Positions 43,798 through 52,413 of a DNA stretch of 64,000 nt are shown piece after piece. The position numbers were made by a program, and so were the translations under genes. The stretch spans positions 247,246-311,245 of the forward strand of contig JAFRMX010000023.1 of NCBI GenBank assembly GCA_017430455.1. The letters are read 5' to 3'. Source of the stretch: Oscillospiraceae bacterium (GTDB taxonomy: Bacteria; Bacillota; Clostridia; Oscillospirales; Oscillospiraceae). Positions within the stretch are counted from its first letter, which is position 1. Every line of letters starts with the position of its first letter. The notes beneath the pieces were generated by a model. It was not told the origin of the DNA and made no database searches. It worked only from the letters and a program-made list of their open reading frames with translations.

Positions 43798-44521
43798 TGT
43801 TGTTGCCTCCTTCCCAATTTCCGGCGCGGAACATCTCGCGGAAGAGATCATCCACGCTTTTTCCGGTTCGTTCCCGGATACTGTCGACAGATTCATGCAG
43901 GACCACACGGCCCTGCTGGAGGAAGACCGCCTCATCCAGCACCTGCTCCACATCAGAGATGAGATGTGTGGAGATCAGCACAGAACCTGACTCATTGTAG
44001 TTTGTCAGAATCGTATGCATAATGAAATCGCGCGCGGCAGGGTCTACGCCGGCGATGGGCTCGTCCAACAGGTAGAGCTGTGCGCTGCGGCTCATCACCA
44101 GCATCAGCTGCATCTTCTCCCTGGTTCCTTTGGAAAGCGTCTTGATCGGGAGTGCAAGATCCAGCTGCAGGGCACGGCACATGTCTTCGGCCTTCACGCG
44201 GTCAAAATCATCGTAGAAGTCGCCAAACAGGTCGATCATGTCCCCTACCTTCATCCACTCGGGGAAATAACCACGGTCGGGCAGGTAACTGATCAGCTTC
44301 TTAGTTGCCGGGCCGGGTGTTTTTCCGTTTATGAGGGCAGAGCCTGATGTCGGCTGCAGGAGCCCGTTTAAGATTTTGATCAGCGTTGTCTTGCCGGAGC
44401 CGTTCGGACCGAGAAGACCGATAATCTTCCCCGGCTCAAGAACCAGATCAACACGGTCAAGTGCCAGGATCGGGCCGAAATTCCGGGTCAGAGCAAGGCA
44501 TCTAACCAATTCATTACTCAT
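43787..44521 (-). CDS. ABC transporter ATP-binding protein of a GntR-controlled exporter
   Basis: The 244-residue ATPase has Walker A GPNGSGKTT (about 38-46), signature-like LSKGTREKMQLML (about 130), Walker B LYLLDEPIAGVDP (about 148) and switch His STHL. The modified LSKGTREK signature is typical of the YtrB/EcsA-like exporters. It overlaps GntR by 8 bp and the permease by 11 bp. Confidence 0.9.
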   Translation of the reverse strand: MSNELVRCLALTRNFGPILALDRVDLVLEPGKIIGLLGPNGSGKTTLIKILNGLLQPTSGSALINGKTPGPATKKLISYLPDRGYFPEWMKVGDMIDLFGDFYDDFDRVKAEDMCRALQLDLALPIKTLSKGTREKMQLMLVMSRSAQLYLLDEPIAGVDPAARDFIMHTILTNYNESGSVLISTHLISDVEQVLDEAVFLQQGRVVLHESVDSIRERTGKSVDDLFREMFRAGNWEGGNNNAR

Positions 44522-44882
44522 TCTTCGTTCCTTTCTCTCCGAGCATTTTTACCGCGGCGTCGCGGTCGAAACCCAGAGCCTTCATTTCTTGAAAATAGTT
44601 TTCGATATGCGTCTCGGCAAGCAGCCGTCGCATTTCATCCAGCGCGAGCGGTTGATCGGTGACGGTCCGCCCCTGCGTCCGGTTCGTTATCAGCAGACCA
44701 TCCGCTTCCAGCTGGGCCATGGCGCGTTGCATGGTATTCGGGTTGACACCCGCTTCCTGCGCCAGCTCACGGACTGCAGGGAACCGGGACCCGGGCGGAT
44801 ACACACCGGTCACGATCCGCTGCCGCAGCTGTTCTGTGAGCTGCTGCCAGATCGGCCGGGAACCCTGAAAAACAAAGTCCAT
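44514..44882 (-). CDS. GntR-family regulator (YtrA type)
   Basis: The 122-residue protein consists of an N-terminal GntR winged helix (IWQQLTEQLRQRIVTGVYPPGSRFPAVRELAQEAGVNPNTMQRAMAQLEADGLL, described here by its family spacing, residues 11-65) and a short helical tail, as in the small YtrA subfamily that represses ABC exporter operons. AGGAGG precedes the ATG. A near-perfect 38-bp operator covers its promoter. By eye, this three-gene operon is richer in G+C than its neighbours, a possible sign of transfer. Confidence 0.88.
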   Translation of the reverse strand: MDFVFQGSRPIWQQLTEQLRQRIVTGVYPPGSRFPAVRELAQEAGVNPNTMQRAMAQLEADGLLITNRTQGRTVTDQPLALDEMRRLLAETHIENYFQEMKALGFDRDAAVKMLGEKGTKNE

Positions 44883-44894
44883 GTGGAACCTCCT

Positions 44895-44932
44895 TTGTGT
44901 TATTGTATTAAGCGATTAATACAATAACACAA
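44895..44932. promoter_or_regulatory. GntR/YtrA operator, 16-bp perfect arms
   Basis: The arms 44895-44910 and 44917-44932 are perfect reverse complements (TTGTGTTATTGTATTA) around AGCGAT. The right arm contains the -10, fitting autorepression. Confidence 0.8.
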
Positions 44933-44949
44933 GTTTTCAGATATGTCAA
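44921..44949 (-). promoter_or_regulatory. sigmaA promoter of the GntR-ABC operon
   Basis: TTGACA (44944-44949, perfect) and TATTGT (44921-44926) are separated by 17 nt on the minus strand; the -10 lies inside the operator. Confidence 0.75.
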
Positions 44950-45114
44950 CAGCTATTTAAAATAATCTTTTTATAATTGATTCACTGCTTGGATATTATA
45001 CTTGTCGTTATCTGTTGTGCTTATCATAAGGGACAAAAGACTGAGCAAAGCGATCCGTATTATTTAATACGAAGAATCTCTTCCGATTAAAAATGTTAAT
45101 AGAGCAAGAATAAA

Positions 45115-45150
45115 GACCACATCTGGGGATCTTAGCCCCAAGATGTGGTC
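45115..45150 (-). terminator. Probable terminator after glyA
   Basis: GACCACATCT with GGGG pairs with CCCC and AGATGTGGTC, followed on the minus strand by TTTATTC. The rest of the gap 44950-45241 shows no gene, only a weak GAGCTGC/GGCAGCTT hairpin near 45214-45235. Confidence 0.6.
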
Positions 45151-45241
45151 TGTTTCTGTGTTGTCACCGCTTGAGAATTTGTTTTACACAGGTTGATATT
45201 ATATTGTTCCTGAGTGAGCTGCTCAAAGGCAGCTTTTCATT

Positions 45242-46486
45242 TTAAATTATCCCGTTATACAGCGGAAATTCGGAAGTCAGTTCAATAACCTTCTCCTTGA
45301 CTGCAGGCACTGCATCTTCCCCGTCTTTTATGACATCGGTTATCAGGGATGCTATCCTGCGCATTTCGTCTTCTTTCATTCCCCTTGTAGTAACCGCCGG
45401 GGTGCCGAAGCGCATACCTGAGGTGACTTTGACCGAGAGCGTTTCATTCGGTATCGTATTCTTATTTGCAGTAATATTGGCCATATCCAGGAGATTCTGT
45501 ACTTCCGCTCCCGTTCTGCCCATACTGTATACATCCGCAAGTATCATGTGATTATCTGTTCCGCCCGAAACGAGCCTGACGCCGCCCTCCTTGAGGGCAT
45601 CGGCGAGAGCCTTGCAGTTTGAAACGATCTGTTTCTGATACTCCTTGAATTCAGGCGAGAGTGCCTCCTTAAAGCAAACTGCTTTTGCTGCTATTACATG
45701 CATCAAAGGGCCACCCTGTGTTCCGGGAAAAACTGCAGAATCTATCTTCTTTGAGAGCTCATCGCGGCACAGTATCAATGCTCCTCTGGGGCCTCTCAAA
45801 GTCTTGTGCGTCGTTGTGGTGACCACATCGGCATACGGCACCGGATTGGGATGAAGGCCTGCGGCTACAAGCCCAGCAACATGCGCCATGTCTACCATAA
45901 GATATGCACCGACCTCATCCGCTATCTCACGGAACTTCGCATAATCTATAATCCTCGGATAGGCACTTGCTCCTGCAATAATCAGCTTTGGCCGGTTCTT
46001 TAAAGCGGCTTCTCTGACCAGATCATAATCTATTAGTTCTGTCTCAAGATTTACCCCGTAAAAAGAGGCATTGAAATACTTGCCGGAGATGGATGCCTTA
46101 GAGCCGTGAGTCAGATGTCCGCCGTGGCTCAGATCCATTCCTAGTATGGTGTCACCGGGTTTCAGCAGTGCAAGATAGACCGCCACATTTGCCTGGGAAC
46201 CGGAATGAGGCTGCACATTTGCATGATCAGCTCCGAAGAGTCTGACCGCTCTGTCGCGTGCAAGCGTCTCGACCACATCCACATACTCACAGCCGCCGTA
46301 GTATCGCGCTGCAGGATATCCTTCAGCATACTTGTTGGTGAGATGGCTGCCCATTGCTTCCATAACTGCAGGGCTTACAAAGTTTTCAGAAGCTATCAGC
46401 TCTATGTGGTCTCTCTGTCTGGACAGCTCGCTTTGCATTGCAGCATAGATCTCAGGATCTGTAATTTTGATGTGAGAATAATCCAT
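45242..46486 (-). CDS. glyA: Serine hydroxymethyltransferase
   Basis: This PLP enzyme converts serine and tetrahydrofolate to glycine and methylene-tetrahydrofolate. The 414 residues have [16 protein letters not shown] (about 30), [17 protein letters not shown] (about 52), SHGGHLTHG (about 120) and the PLP-lysine segment [15 protein letters not shown] (about 220-234). The length is standard. It starts directly after the mrp stop (no gap), so the two form one operon. Confidence 0.97.
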   Translation of the reverse strand: MDYSHIKITDPEIYAAMQSELSRQRDHIELIASENFVSPAVMEAMGSHLTNKYAEGYPAARYYGGCEYVDVVETLARDRAVRLFGADHANVQPHSGSQANVAVYLALLKPGDTILGMDLSHGGHLTHGSKASISGKYFNASFYGVNLETELIDYDLVREAALKNRPKLIIAGASAYPRIIDYAKFREIADEVGAYLMVDMAHVAGLVAAGLHPNPVPYADVVTTTTHKTLRGPRGALILCRDELSKKIDSAVFPGTQGGPLMHVIAAKAVCFKEALSPEFKEYQKQIVSNCKALADALKEGGVRLVSGGTDNHMILADVYSMGRTGAEVQNLLDMANITANKNTIPNETLSVKVTSGMRFGTPAVTTRGMKEDEMRRIASLITDVIKDGEDAVPAVKEKVIELTSEFPLYNGII

Positions 46487-47329
46487 TTATCCGGCTACCT
46501 CGATTTTTTCTATCGCATCCGCAATTTCAGAGAGGGCATCGCAGCTTATGCTCTCGACCTCTCCAGCGTCTACCATCGCCGCAAAAGCAGGGTCTATGGG
46601 GATCCTTGCAGTATGCGGAATCTCAAACTGCTTTGCTGTCTCCGCAACCTTTGAGCTTCCGAAGACCTCTATCTCTTTCCCGCAGTCCGGGCATTTGAGA
46701 TATGACATGTTTTCGGCAACACCGATTATGGGCACATCCATCATCTTTGCCATATTAACAGCTTTGGCAACGATCATTGAAACAAGGTCCTGAGGAGATG
46801 TAACTATAACCACCCCGTCTACCGGCAATGACTGGAACACTGTAAGAGGGACGTCACCTGTTCCGGGAGGCATATCAACAAACATATAGTCGACATCTGT
46901 CCAAAGAACATCGCTCCAGAACTGTTTGACTGCTCCGGCAATCACCGGGCCGCGCCAGACAGCAGGCTGGGAATTGTCTTCCAAGATCATGTTCATGGAC
47001 ATGATCTGTATTCCGGATTTTGTATATGCCGGGTAAAGATATGTATCTGTTCCCATCGCGTGACCGGTTATACCGAAGGACTTTGGTATGGACGGGCCGG
47101 TAATATCTGCATCCAGAATTGCGGCATTATGCCCTCTTCTTTGCATTTCAGAAGCAAGAAGGGATGTGACAAAAGATTTGCCGACTCCTCCTTTTCCGCT
47201 CACTATCGCGATTACTTTTTTAACTGTTGAGCCCGGGTTCAGATCAACTCGGAACTCATGCCTGTCCGGATTTCCCCTGTCTCTGCAGCTTTGTCCGCAT
47301 GTGCTGCAATCATGTGTACAATCACTCAT
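46487..47329 (-). CDS. Mrp/NBP35-type P-loop ATPase, iron-sulfur cluster carrier
   Basis: The 280-residue protein has an N-terminal cysteine cluster (CTHDCSTCGQSC, residues 4-15), the deviant Walker A SGKGGVGKS (about 44-52), DMPPGTGD (about 152) and a CPDC pair (about 214-217) that bridges the dimer through a 4Fe-4S cluster. This is the NBP35-like form found in Clostridia, which hands clusters to target enzymes. It could serve the many Fe-S proteins of this anaerobe. It heads an operon with glyA; AAAGGCGG precedes the ATG. Confidence 0.92.
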   Translation of the reverse strand: MSDCTHDCSTCGQSCRDRGNPDRHEFRVDLNPGSTVKKVIAIVSGKGGVGKSFVTSLLASEMQRRGHNAAILDADITGPSIPKSFGITGHAMGTDTYLYPAYTKSGIQIMSMNMILEDNSQPAVWRGPVIAGAVKQFWSDVLWTDVDYMFVDMPPGTGDVPLTVFQSLPVDGVVIVTSPQDLVSMIVAKAVNMAKMMDVPIIGVAENMSYLKCPDCGKEIEVFGSSKVAETAKQFEIPHTARIPIDPAFAAMVDAGEVESISCDALSEIADAIEKIEVAG

Positions 47330-47346
47330 TTTTGATAACCGCCTTT

Positions 47347-47386
47347 AAATAATTATCCGTTAAATGATTATACCCGATAATTATTT
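47347..47386. promoter_or_regulatory. Inverted repeat bracketing the mrp-glyA -10
   Basis: Perfect 11-bp AT-rich arms AAATAATTATC (47347-47357) and GATAATTATTT (47376-47386) with an 18-nt centre that contains the -10 hexamer. Candidate operator; low base complexity leaves doubt. Confidence 0.4.
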
Positions 47387-47394
47387 TTAGTCAA
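47367..47394 (-). promoter_or_regulatory. sigmaA promoter of mrp-glyA
   Basis: TTGACT (47389-47394) and TATAAT (47367-47372) with a 16-nt spacer on the minus strand. Confidence 0.7.
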
Positions 47395-47416
47395 TTACAA
47401 TCTGCAGGCGGGCTTA

Positions 47417-47445
47417 TTGTTAAGTTTTCCCCTTTATGGTATAAT
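47417..47445 (+). promoter_or_regulatory. sigmaA promoter of the FHA-SEDS / PBP operon
   Basis: TTGTTA (47417-47422) and TATAAT (47440-47445) with a 17-nt spacer; TGG precedes the -10. Confidence 0.7.
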
Positions 47446-47497
47446 CCGCACGTCGACAAATAAAGGCTCTGTGCACTTAATTCTCGAGGAGACTGCT

Positions 47498-49189
47498 TTG
47501 GATATACTGACTCAGTATGCGCTCATCGCTTCAAGATATATAATCGTTCTTCTCTCCCTGGCAATAATTGTCAGGTGTATCAGAAGCATGCTCAGCGGAG
47601 CTTATGAAGACGAATACTGGGGATATATTTCATTCGGTGAAGAAGAGATCCCGATACTGCACTGGGAAAACATTATCGGCAGATCGCACACTTCCGATAT
47701 CTTTCTTGACGCCAGAAACCTGAGCAGGACACACGCCGCTCTGGTCAGAAACGGCAAGGGAGAGTGGAAAATATACGATATCTTTTCACGTGGCGGAGTC
47801 TGGGTCAACAACAACCAGGTAAAGGCCAAAGGCCTTCCGGTCCAGGACGGGGATGTTCTCAATCTGGGCGGAAATCCGATGCTTTTCTATTCAGTCTCCG
47901 ATGAAGAAAGAGCCGAATTCAACGAGAGAAGAACGAGTGCCGGCAAAACTGTTCTCCCGTCAGTGACTCTTTTCGAACTCACTGTCCTTCAGCTGTTTCT
48001 GCTTATGCAATTGGCATTGTCAGACGATGAGCATATCTTAATGATAACGGGAGGCTTTCTTCTTATCATTCTTTTGGAGTGGGTCTGCTTTGCGCTTATG
48101 AAGGCCATGCGCAGAAACGGTTTTGAAGTTGAGACCCTCGCCTTCTATCTCACGACTTTCGGTCTTGCGGTAGTCTGTATATCCGAGCCCGCCGACCTCT
48201 ATAAACAGATGATCCTTATAACGGTTAGCGTGGTTCTGTTTATTCTGTTGGGGCTCTGGCTCCGGAATATAAGAAGAGTCAGCCATGCGGTCAGATATAT
48301 AGTAGCTGCACTGGCATTGGGCCTTTTGGGCGTGAACGTTGCTGCCGGAACAGTGTCCTACGGAGCTGCAAACTGGCTGACAATAGGCGGCTATTCTTTT
48401 CAGCCGTCCGAGCTCGTTAAAGTCGCCTATGTGTTCTGCGGCGCTGCAACACTTGAAAATCTTTACCACAGAAGAAATCTTATTCTGTTTATAGGTTTTT
48501 CCGCAGTATGTGTCGGTGCTTTGGCTGTGATAGGAGATTTCGGCACAGCTTTGATATTCTTCATATGTTTTCTTATAATATCCTTTATGCGCTCCGGTTC
48601 GATCGCGACTGTTTTTCTGGCAGTAGGAGAAGCTGTAATGGCTGTTTTCATGGTACTGCTGGTAAGGCCGTATGTTGCTGATCGTTTCAGCGCATGGGGC
48701 CATGTTTGGGAGGATGTATATGACAAAGGCTATCAGCAGACAAGAGCAATGTCTGCTGCGGCTTCCGGAGGTCTTTTCGGCAATATGCCGGGTAACGGCT
48801 GGCTTCACAGGATATTTGCCGCTGATACCGATATGGTATTTGCCCTTATTTGCGAGAACTACGGATTGATTGCAGCTCTCTGCTGCATAACAGCAATACT
48901 TACCCTTGCCTTTTTTGCTGTCAGAAGCGCTCGGCGCGGCAGGAGCACATACTACTCTATTGCAGCTTGCGCGTCAGTCAGTATCATGATGGTCCAACTT
49001 GCCCTTAATGTTTTCGGCTCAGTAGATCTGCTGCCGTTTACCGGAGTTACATTCCCCTTTGTCTCAAAAGGTGGCACATCTCTTATCTCTTGCTGGATGC
49101 TCATGGCGTTTCTGAAAAGCGCTGATACCAGAAAACAGGGAAGTTTTGCGGTTATCCCGGAGTTCAAAAGATCAAAGGAGGGGTCCTGA
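47498..49189 (+). CDS. SEDS glycosyltransferase (FtsW/RodA family) with N-terminal FHA domain
   Basis: SEDS proteins polymerise peptidoglycan glycan strands together with a class B PBP. The 563 residues run: membrane helix (9-30), cytoplasmic FHA domain (about 50-130; GRSHTSD 61-67, SRTHA 76-80, NNNQV about 110), then ten or so helices of the SEDS core (about 150-545) with GDFGTALIFF (about 345) and a C-terminal PFVSKGGTSL loop. The FHA domain binds phosphothreonine, so control by a Ser/Thr kinase such as PrkC is inferred. The start is TTG at 47498 behind GAGGAG; the earlier open frame contains the promoter. The PBP gene follows without a gap. Confidence 0.88.
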   Translation: MDILTQYALIASRYIIVLLSLAIIVRCIRSMLSGAYEDEYWGYISFGEEEIPILHWENIIGRSHTSDIFLDARNLSRTHAALVRNGKGEWKIYDIFSRGGVWVNNNQVKAKGLPVQDGDVLNLGGNPMLFYSVSDEERAEFNERRTSAGKTVLPSVTLFELTVLQLFLLMQLALSDDEHILMITGGFLLIILLEWVCFALMKAMRRNGFEVETLAFYLTTFGLAVVCISEPADLYKQMILITVSVVLFILLGLWLRNIRRVSHAVRYIVAALALGLLGVNVAAGTVSYGAANWLTIGGYSFQPSELVKVAYVFCGAATLENLYHRRNLILFIGFSAVCVGALAVIGDFGTALIFFICFLIISFMRSGSIATVFLAVGEAVMAVFMVLLVRPYVADRFSAWGHVWEDVYDKGYQQTRAMSAAASGGLFGNMPGNGWLHRIFAADTDMVFALICENYGLIAALCCITAILTLAFFAVRSARRGRSTYYSIAACASVSIMMVQLALNVFGSVDLLPFTGVTFPFVSKGGTSLISCWMLMAFLKSADTRKQGSFAVIPEFKRSKEGS

Positions 49190-50533
49190 ATGAAAAAGAT
49201 CGTAAACAGATCCCTCGCGGTGACCATACTCGCTATCGGTATCATAGCAGGTCTTCTTGTATACATTACACGCTTCTTCGAACAGGGTGAGAACTGGGCT
49301 CTCTATTTTCCCGGCACAGGCAGCAGCGTCGAAGGCTCGATCTATGACAGAGGCGGCAACCTGCTTGCTTCTTTCAATGCCGATGAACAAAGATATTCAG
49401 ACTACGCCTCCATCAGAGAGGCCTGTTATCACGTAACAGGCGACTACGGCGGAAGAGTCGGTTCCGGCCTTATCTCGAGCTTCTGGAACGGTCTGAGGCA
49501 CTACGATATTATTAACGGCGTCACAATAAGCGAAGATACTTCTATCTCCCTTACGGTCGATTCCAGTCTGAATATATTCGCATATAATCTTCTGGCAGGC
49601 AGAAACGGCGCGATAATGATGATGAATTATAAAACGGGCGAGATCCTCACTATGGCCTCCTCTCCATCTCTGGATCCGTTGGCTGAAGAAGATGAAGAGC
49701 TTCCCGAAGGTGTCTTTATTAACAGATGTGTCAACGCCACCTATGCTCCGGGCTCGGTCTTCAAGCTCATCACTTCCGCTGCCGCTATTGAGAACCTGGA
49801 TAACCTTGATGAACAGAGGTTCTACTGTGACGGTGACTATATTACCTCGGGAGTTCTGATCAAATGCTCCGGGGAGCATTACAACCAGAACTTCGAACAG
49901 GCGCTTGCCAACTCCTGCAATGTAGCATTTGCCCAGATCTCAATTCAGGTCGGGCAGGAACGGCTCATAGAATACGCGGAAAAGTACGGTTTTCTCAGCG
50001 AACTCAATATTGATTATATTAGGACTCCTGCAGGACATATAATGACCGAATACGCCGGAGACCCGGAGACTGCCTGGATCGGCATAGGCCAGTCTGAAGA
50101 CCTTATTACTCCTTATGCAATGATGAGATATGTGGCTGCTATTGCAAACGGCGGGATGCTTGTCAGACCTCATATTATTTATGCCGATACTGTTACCGCC
50201 TCGCGTCTGATCGAGGAATCCACTGCGGACAGGCTTAAAGAGCTCATGATAAACAATGTGGAAAAAGGCTACGGCAGCTATTACACATTTCCGGATCTTA
50301 AGATCGGCGGTAAAACGGGCACTGCCGAGACGGGATACTATATCGAAGAGGATCTTGACGAAGACGGAGATCCCGATTCCCTTTCCAATGTTTGGTTTAC
50401 AGGTTTCCTATATGACGAGGAACACCCGTGGGCATTTGTGGCAGTTATAGAAAAAGACCTTGGCGGAGGGCTTACAACGACCGGCGTCATGATGAACACC
50501 TTCCTGCATCAGGCTATAAAATCCATGTCATGA
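49190..50533 (+). CDS. Class B penicillin-binding protein (PbpA-like transpeptidase)
   Basis: The 447-residue protein has an N-terminal membrane helix (8-28), a short dimerisation region (45-110, with IYDRGGNLLA) and a transpeptidase domain. Its catalytic motifs are S189-x-x-K192 (APGSVFK), S242-C-N244 and K375-T-G377 (GGKTGTAE). The small size and lack of PASTA domains fit the PbpA group that pairs with a neighbouring SEDS protein; here the start directly abuts the SEDS stop. Together they form an elongation, division or spore-type peptidoglycan synthase. Confidence 0.92.
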   Translation: MKKIVNRSLAVTILAIGIIAGLLVYITRFFEQGENWALYFPGTGSSVEGSIYDRGGNLLASFNADEQRYSDYASIREACYHVTGDYGGRVGSGLISSFWNGLRHYDIINGVTISEDTSISLTVDSSLNIFAYNLLAGRNGAIMMMNYKTGEILTMASSPSLDPLAEEDEELPEGVFINRCVNATYAPGSVFKLITSAAAIENLDNLDEQRFYCDGDYITSGVLIKCSGEHYNQNFEQALANSCNVAFAQISIQVGQERLIEYAEKYGFLSELNIDYIRTPAGHIMTEYAGDPETAWIGIGQSEDLITPYAMMRYVAAIANGGMLVRPHIIYADTVTASRLIEESTADRLKELMINNVEKGYGSYYTFPDLKIGGKTGTAETGYYIEEDLDEDGDPDSLSNVWFTGFLYDEEHPWAFVAVIEKDLGGGLTTTGVMMNTFLHQAIKSMS

Positions 50534-52413
50534 TCGATATCAGTGTAAAAGACCTTTCAAAATCCTTCGAGTACGGCGAAAAAGTACTCGACGGCATATC
50601 ATTTAATGTGGAAAGCGGGGAAAAAGTCGCTATTCTCGGGCCGAACGGCTCGGGAAAAACGACTTTATTCCGTATACTGTGCGGGGAAATAGCACCTGAT
50701 TCCGGTGATGTAACGATTGCGGCAGGCAAGCGCCTCGGACTGATATCTCAGATCCCGGTATATCCTTACGGCTGGTGTGTTGAAGATGTGCTCAAATACG
50801 CGCAGCGAGAGATCTGGGAAACCAAAGAGAAGCTGGACGATCTGGCACTCAAAATGGAATCGGATTCCTCACTCTCTCTTTTAAACGAATATGACCGGCT
50901 TCTTTCTGGGTTCCAGGCTCGAAACGGATATGACGCCGATTATGAAAGAGATAAGATCGCTAACGGGCTCAAGATAGACAGTTCCATGAGGGAGCGCACC
51001 TTTGAGCTTCTGTCCGGCGGTGAGAAAACAAGAGTAAATATAGCAAGGCTTCTGCTCGAAGACACAGACATCCTTCTGCTGGACGAGCCCAATAACCATC
51101 TTGATCTTCATTCCATAGAATGGCTGGAAGATTACATAGCCCGATTCAAGGGGACCTGTCTGATAATAAGTCATGACCGTTATTTTCTAGACAGGACATC
51201 GACAAGATCGATTGAGCTTTCAAACGGAAAAGTCGAATTTTATAAAGGCAGCTATTCTTTCTACGTTGAAGAACGTCAGAGGAGATTTGAAGAGCGCCTT
51301 AAGCAGTATGAAAAAGACCAGGCAAAAATTGCACAGCTGACCGAGGCCGCAGAGAAGCTTCACCTCTGGGCCTTCATGGGAGCGGATAAACTGCATAAAA
51401 GAGCTTTCTCGATCGAAAAAAGAATCGATAAGCTCAGCACATCAGAAAAACCCAAAGAAGTCAAAAAGCTCTCCGCGAGATTTAAAGAGAAGGAGTTTCT
51501 CGGGGACGATGTCATCTATGCCGATAATCTCTCTAAAGAGTATTCAGGCAAAGCGCTTTTTTCAGGCCTCGAGCTGCTTATAGAAAACGGAGAACGGGTC
51601 GCGGTAATGGGTGACAACGGGACCGGCAAGACCACTCTCCTGAACATTATCAACTCAGATCTTCCGCCTGACACCGGCTATGTAAAAACAGGCCCGAGCA
51701 TAAAAAAAGCATATCTCCCCCAGATAGTTAGCTTTAGAGAGCCTGATCTGAGTGTTCTTGAGACAATGATGTACGAGTGCAGAATAGAAATGCCTGAAGC
51801 GAGAAGCCGCCTTGCAGCTTTCGGTTTCCGCGGTGATGCCATAAACACACCCGTTTCTTCTCTTTCCGGCGGAGAGCGGAGCAGACTGAAGCTCTGTATG
51901 CTTATGGGAAAAGAGATCAATTTCCTTCTGTTGGACGAGCCGACAAACCATCTCGATATCATTTCACGCGAATGGATGGAAGATGCTCTGTCCGATTATT
52001 CAGGTACTATGCTGTTCGTCTCACACGACAGATACTTCACCGAGAAATTTGCTACCCGCATATTACTCCTTGAAAGCGGAAAAATAATCGATCATCGAGG
52101 TACTTATTCCGAATTTGCCGAATGGTATGCCAGGCAAAAGAACTATGAAAACATAAAAAAGGCTGAAGCAAAGGCTTCAGCTCCAAACAGTTTCCGTTAT
52201 GAAAGGCCGAAAAACAACAGGAAGGCTCTCGAAAAAGTTGAAAAGCAGATCGAGGCACTTGAAAAAAAGCTCTCCGATATTGAAACCGAAGAGCAGGACT
52301 TTTCGTCAGATTATATAAAGCTTTTAGAGTTTGAGAATCAAAAAGATGAGCTCAAAGACGAGATTTCGGAGCTTTATTCAAAATGGGAACAGCTTGAAGC
52401 GGAGAACTGTTAA
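50530..52413 (+). CDS. ABC-F family ATPase
   Basis: The 627-residue soluble protein has two ATP-binding domains, with Walker A GPNGSGKTT (about 38) and GDNGTGKTT (about 360) and signatures LSGGEKTRV and LSGGERSRL. An interdomain linker of about 80 charged residues and a C-terminal coiled coil (about 560-625, repeated Lys/Glu) complete the Uup/YfmR-like layout. ABC-F proteins act on the ribosome; some protect it from antibiotics. The start at 50530 lies in the PBP stop (ATGA overlap), whereas a longer frame lies wholly inside the PBP gene. It ends convergently with the CDF gene, overlapping 4 bp. Confidence 0.9.
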   Translation: MIDISVKDLSKSFEYGEKVLDGISFNVESGEKVAILGPNGSGKTTLFRILCGEIAPDSGDVTIAAGKRLGLISQIPVYPYGWCVEDVLKYAQREIWETKEKLDDLALKMESDSSLSLLNEYDRLLSGFQARNGYDADYERDKIANGLKIDSSMRERTFELLSGGEKTRVNIARLLLEDTDILLLDEPNNHLDLHSIEWLEDYIARFKGTCLIISHDRYFLDRTSTRSIELSNGKVEFYKGSYSFYVEERQRRFEERLKQYEKDQAKIAQLTEAAEKLHLWAFMGADKLHKRAFSIEKRIDKLSTSEKPKEVKKLSARFKEKEFLGDDVIYADNLSKEYSGKALFSGLELLIENGERVAVMGDNGTGKTTLLNIINSDLPPDTGYVKTGPSIKKAYLPQIVSFREPDLSVLETMMYECRIEMPEARSRLAAFGFRGDAINTPVSSLSGGERSRLKLCMLMGKEINFLLLDEPTNHLDIISREWMEDALSDYSGTMLFVSHDRYFTEKFATRILLLESGKIIDHRGTYSEFAEWYARQKNYENIKKAEAKASAPNSFRYERPKNNRKALEKVEKQIEALEKKLSDIETEEQDFSSDYIKLLEFENQKDELKDEISELYSKWEQLEAENC

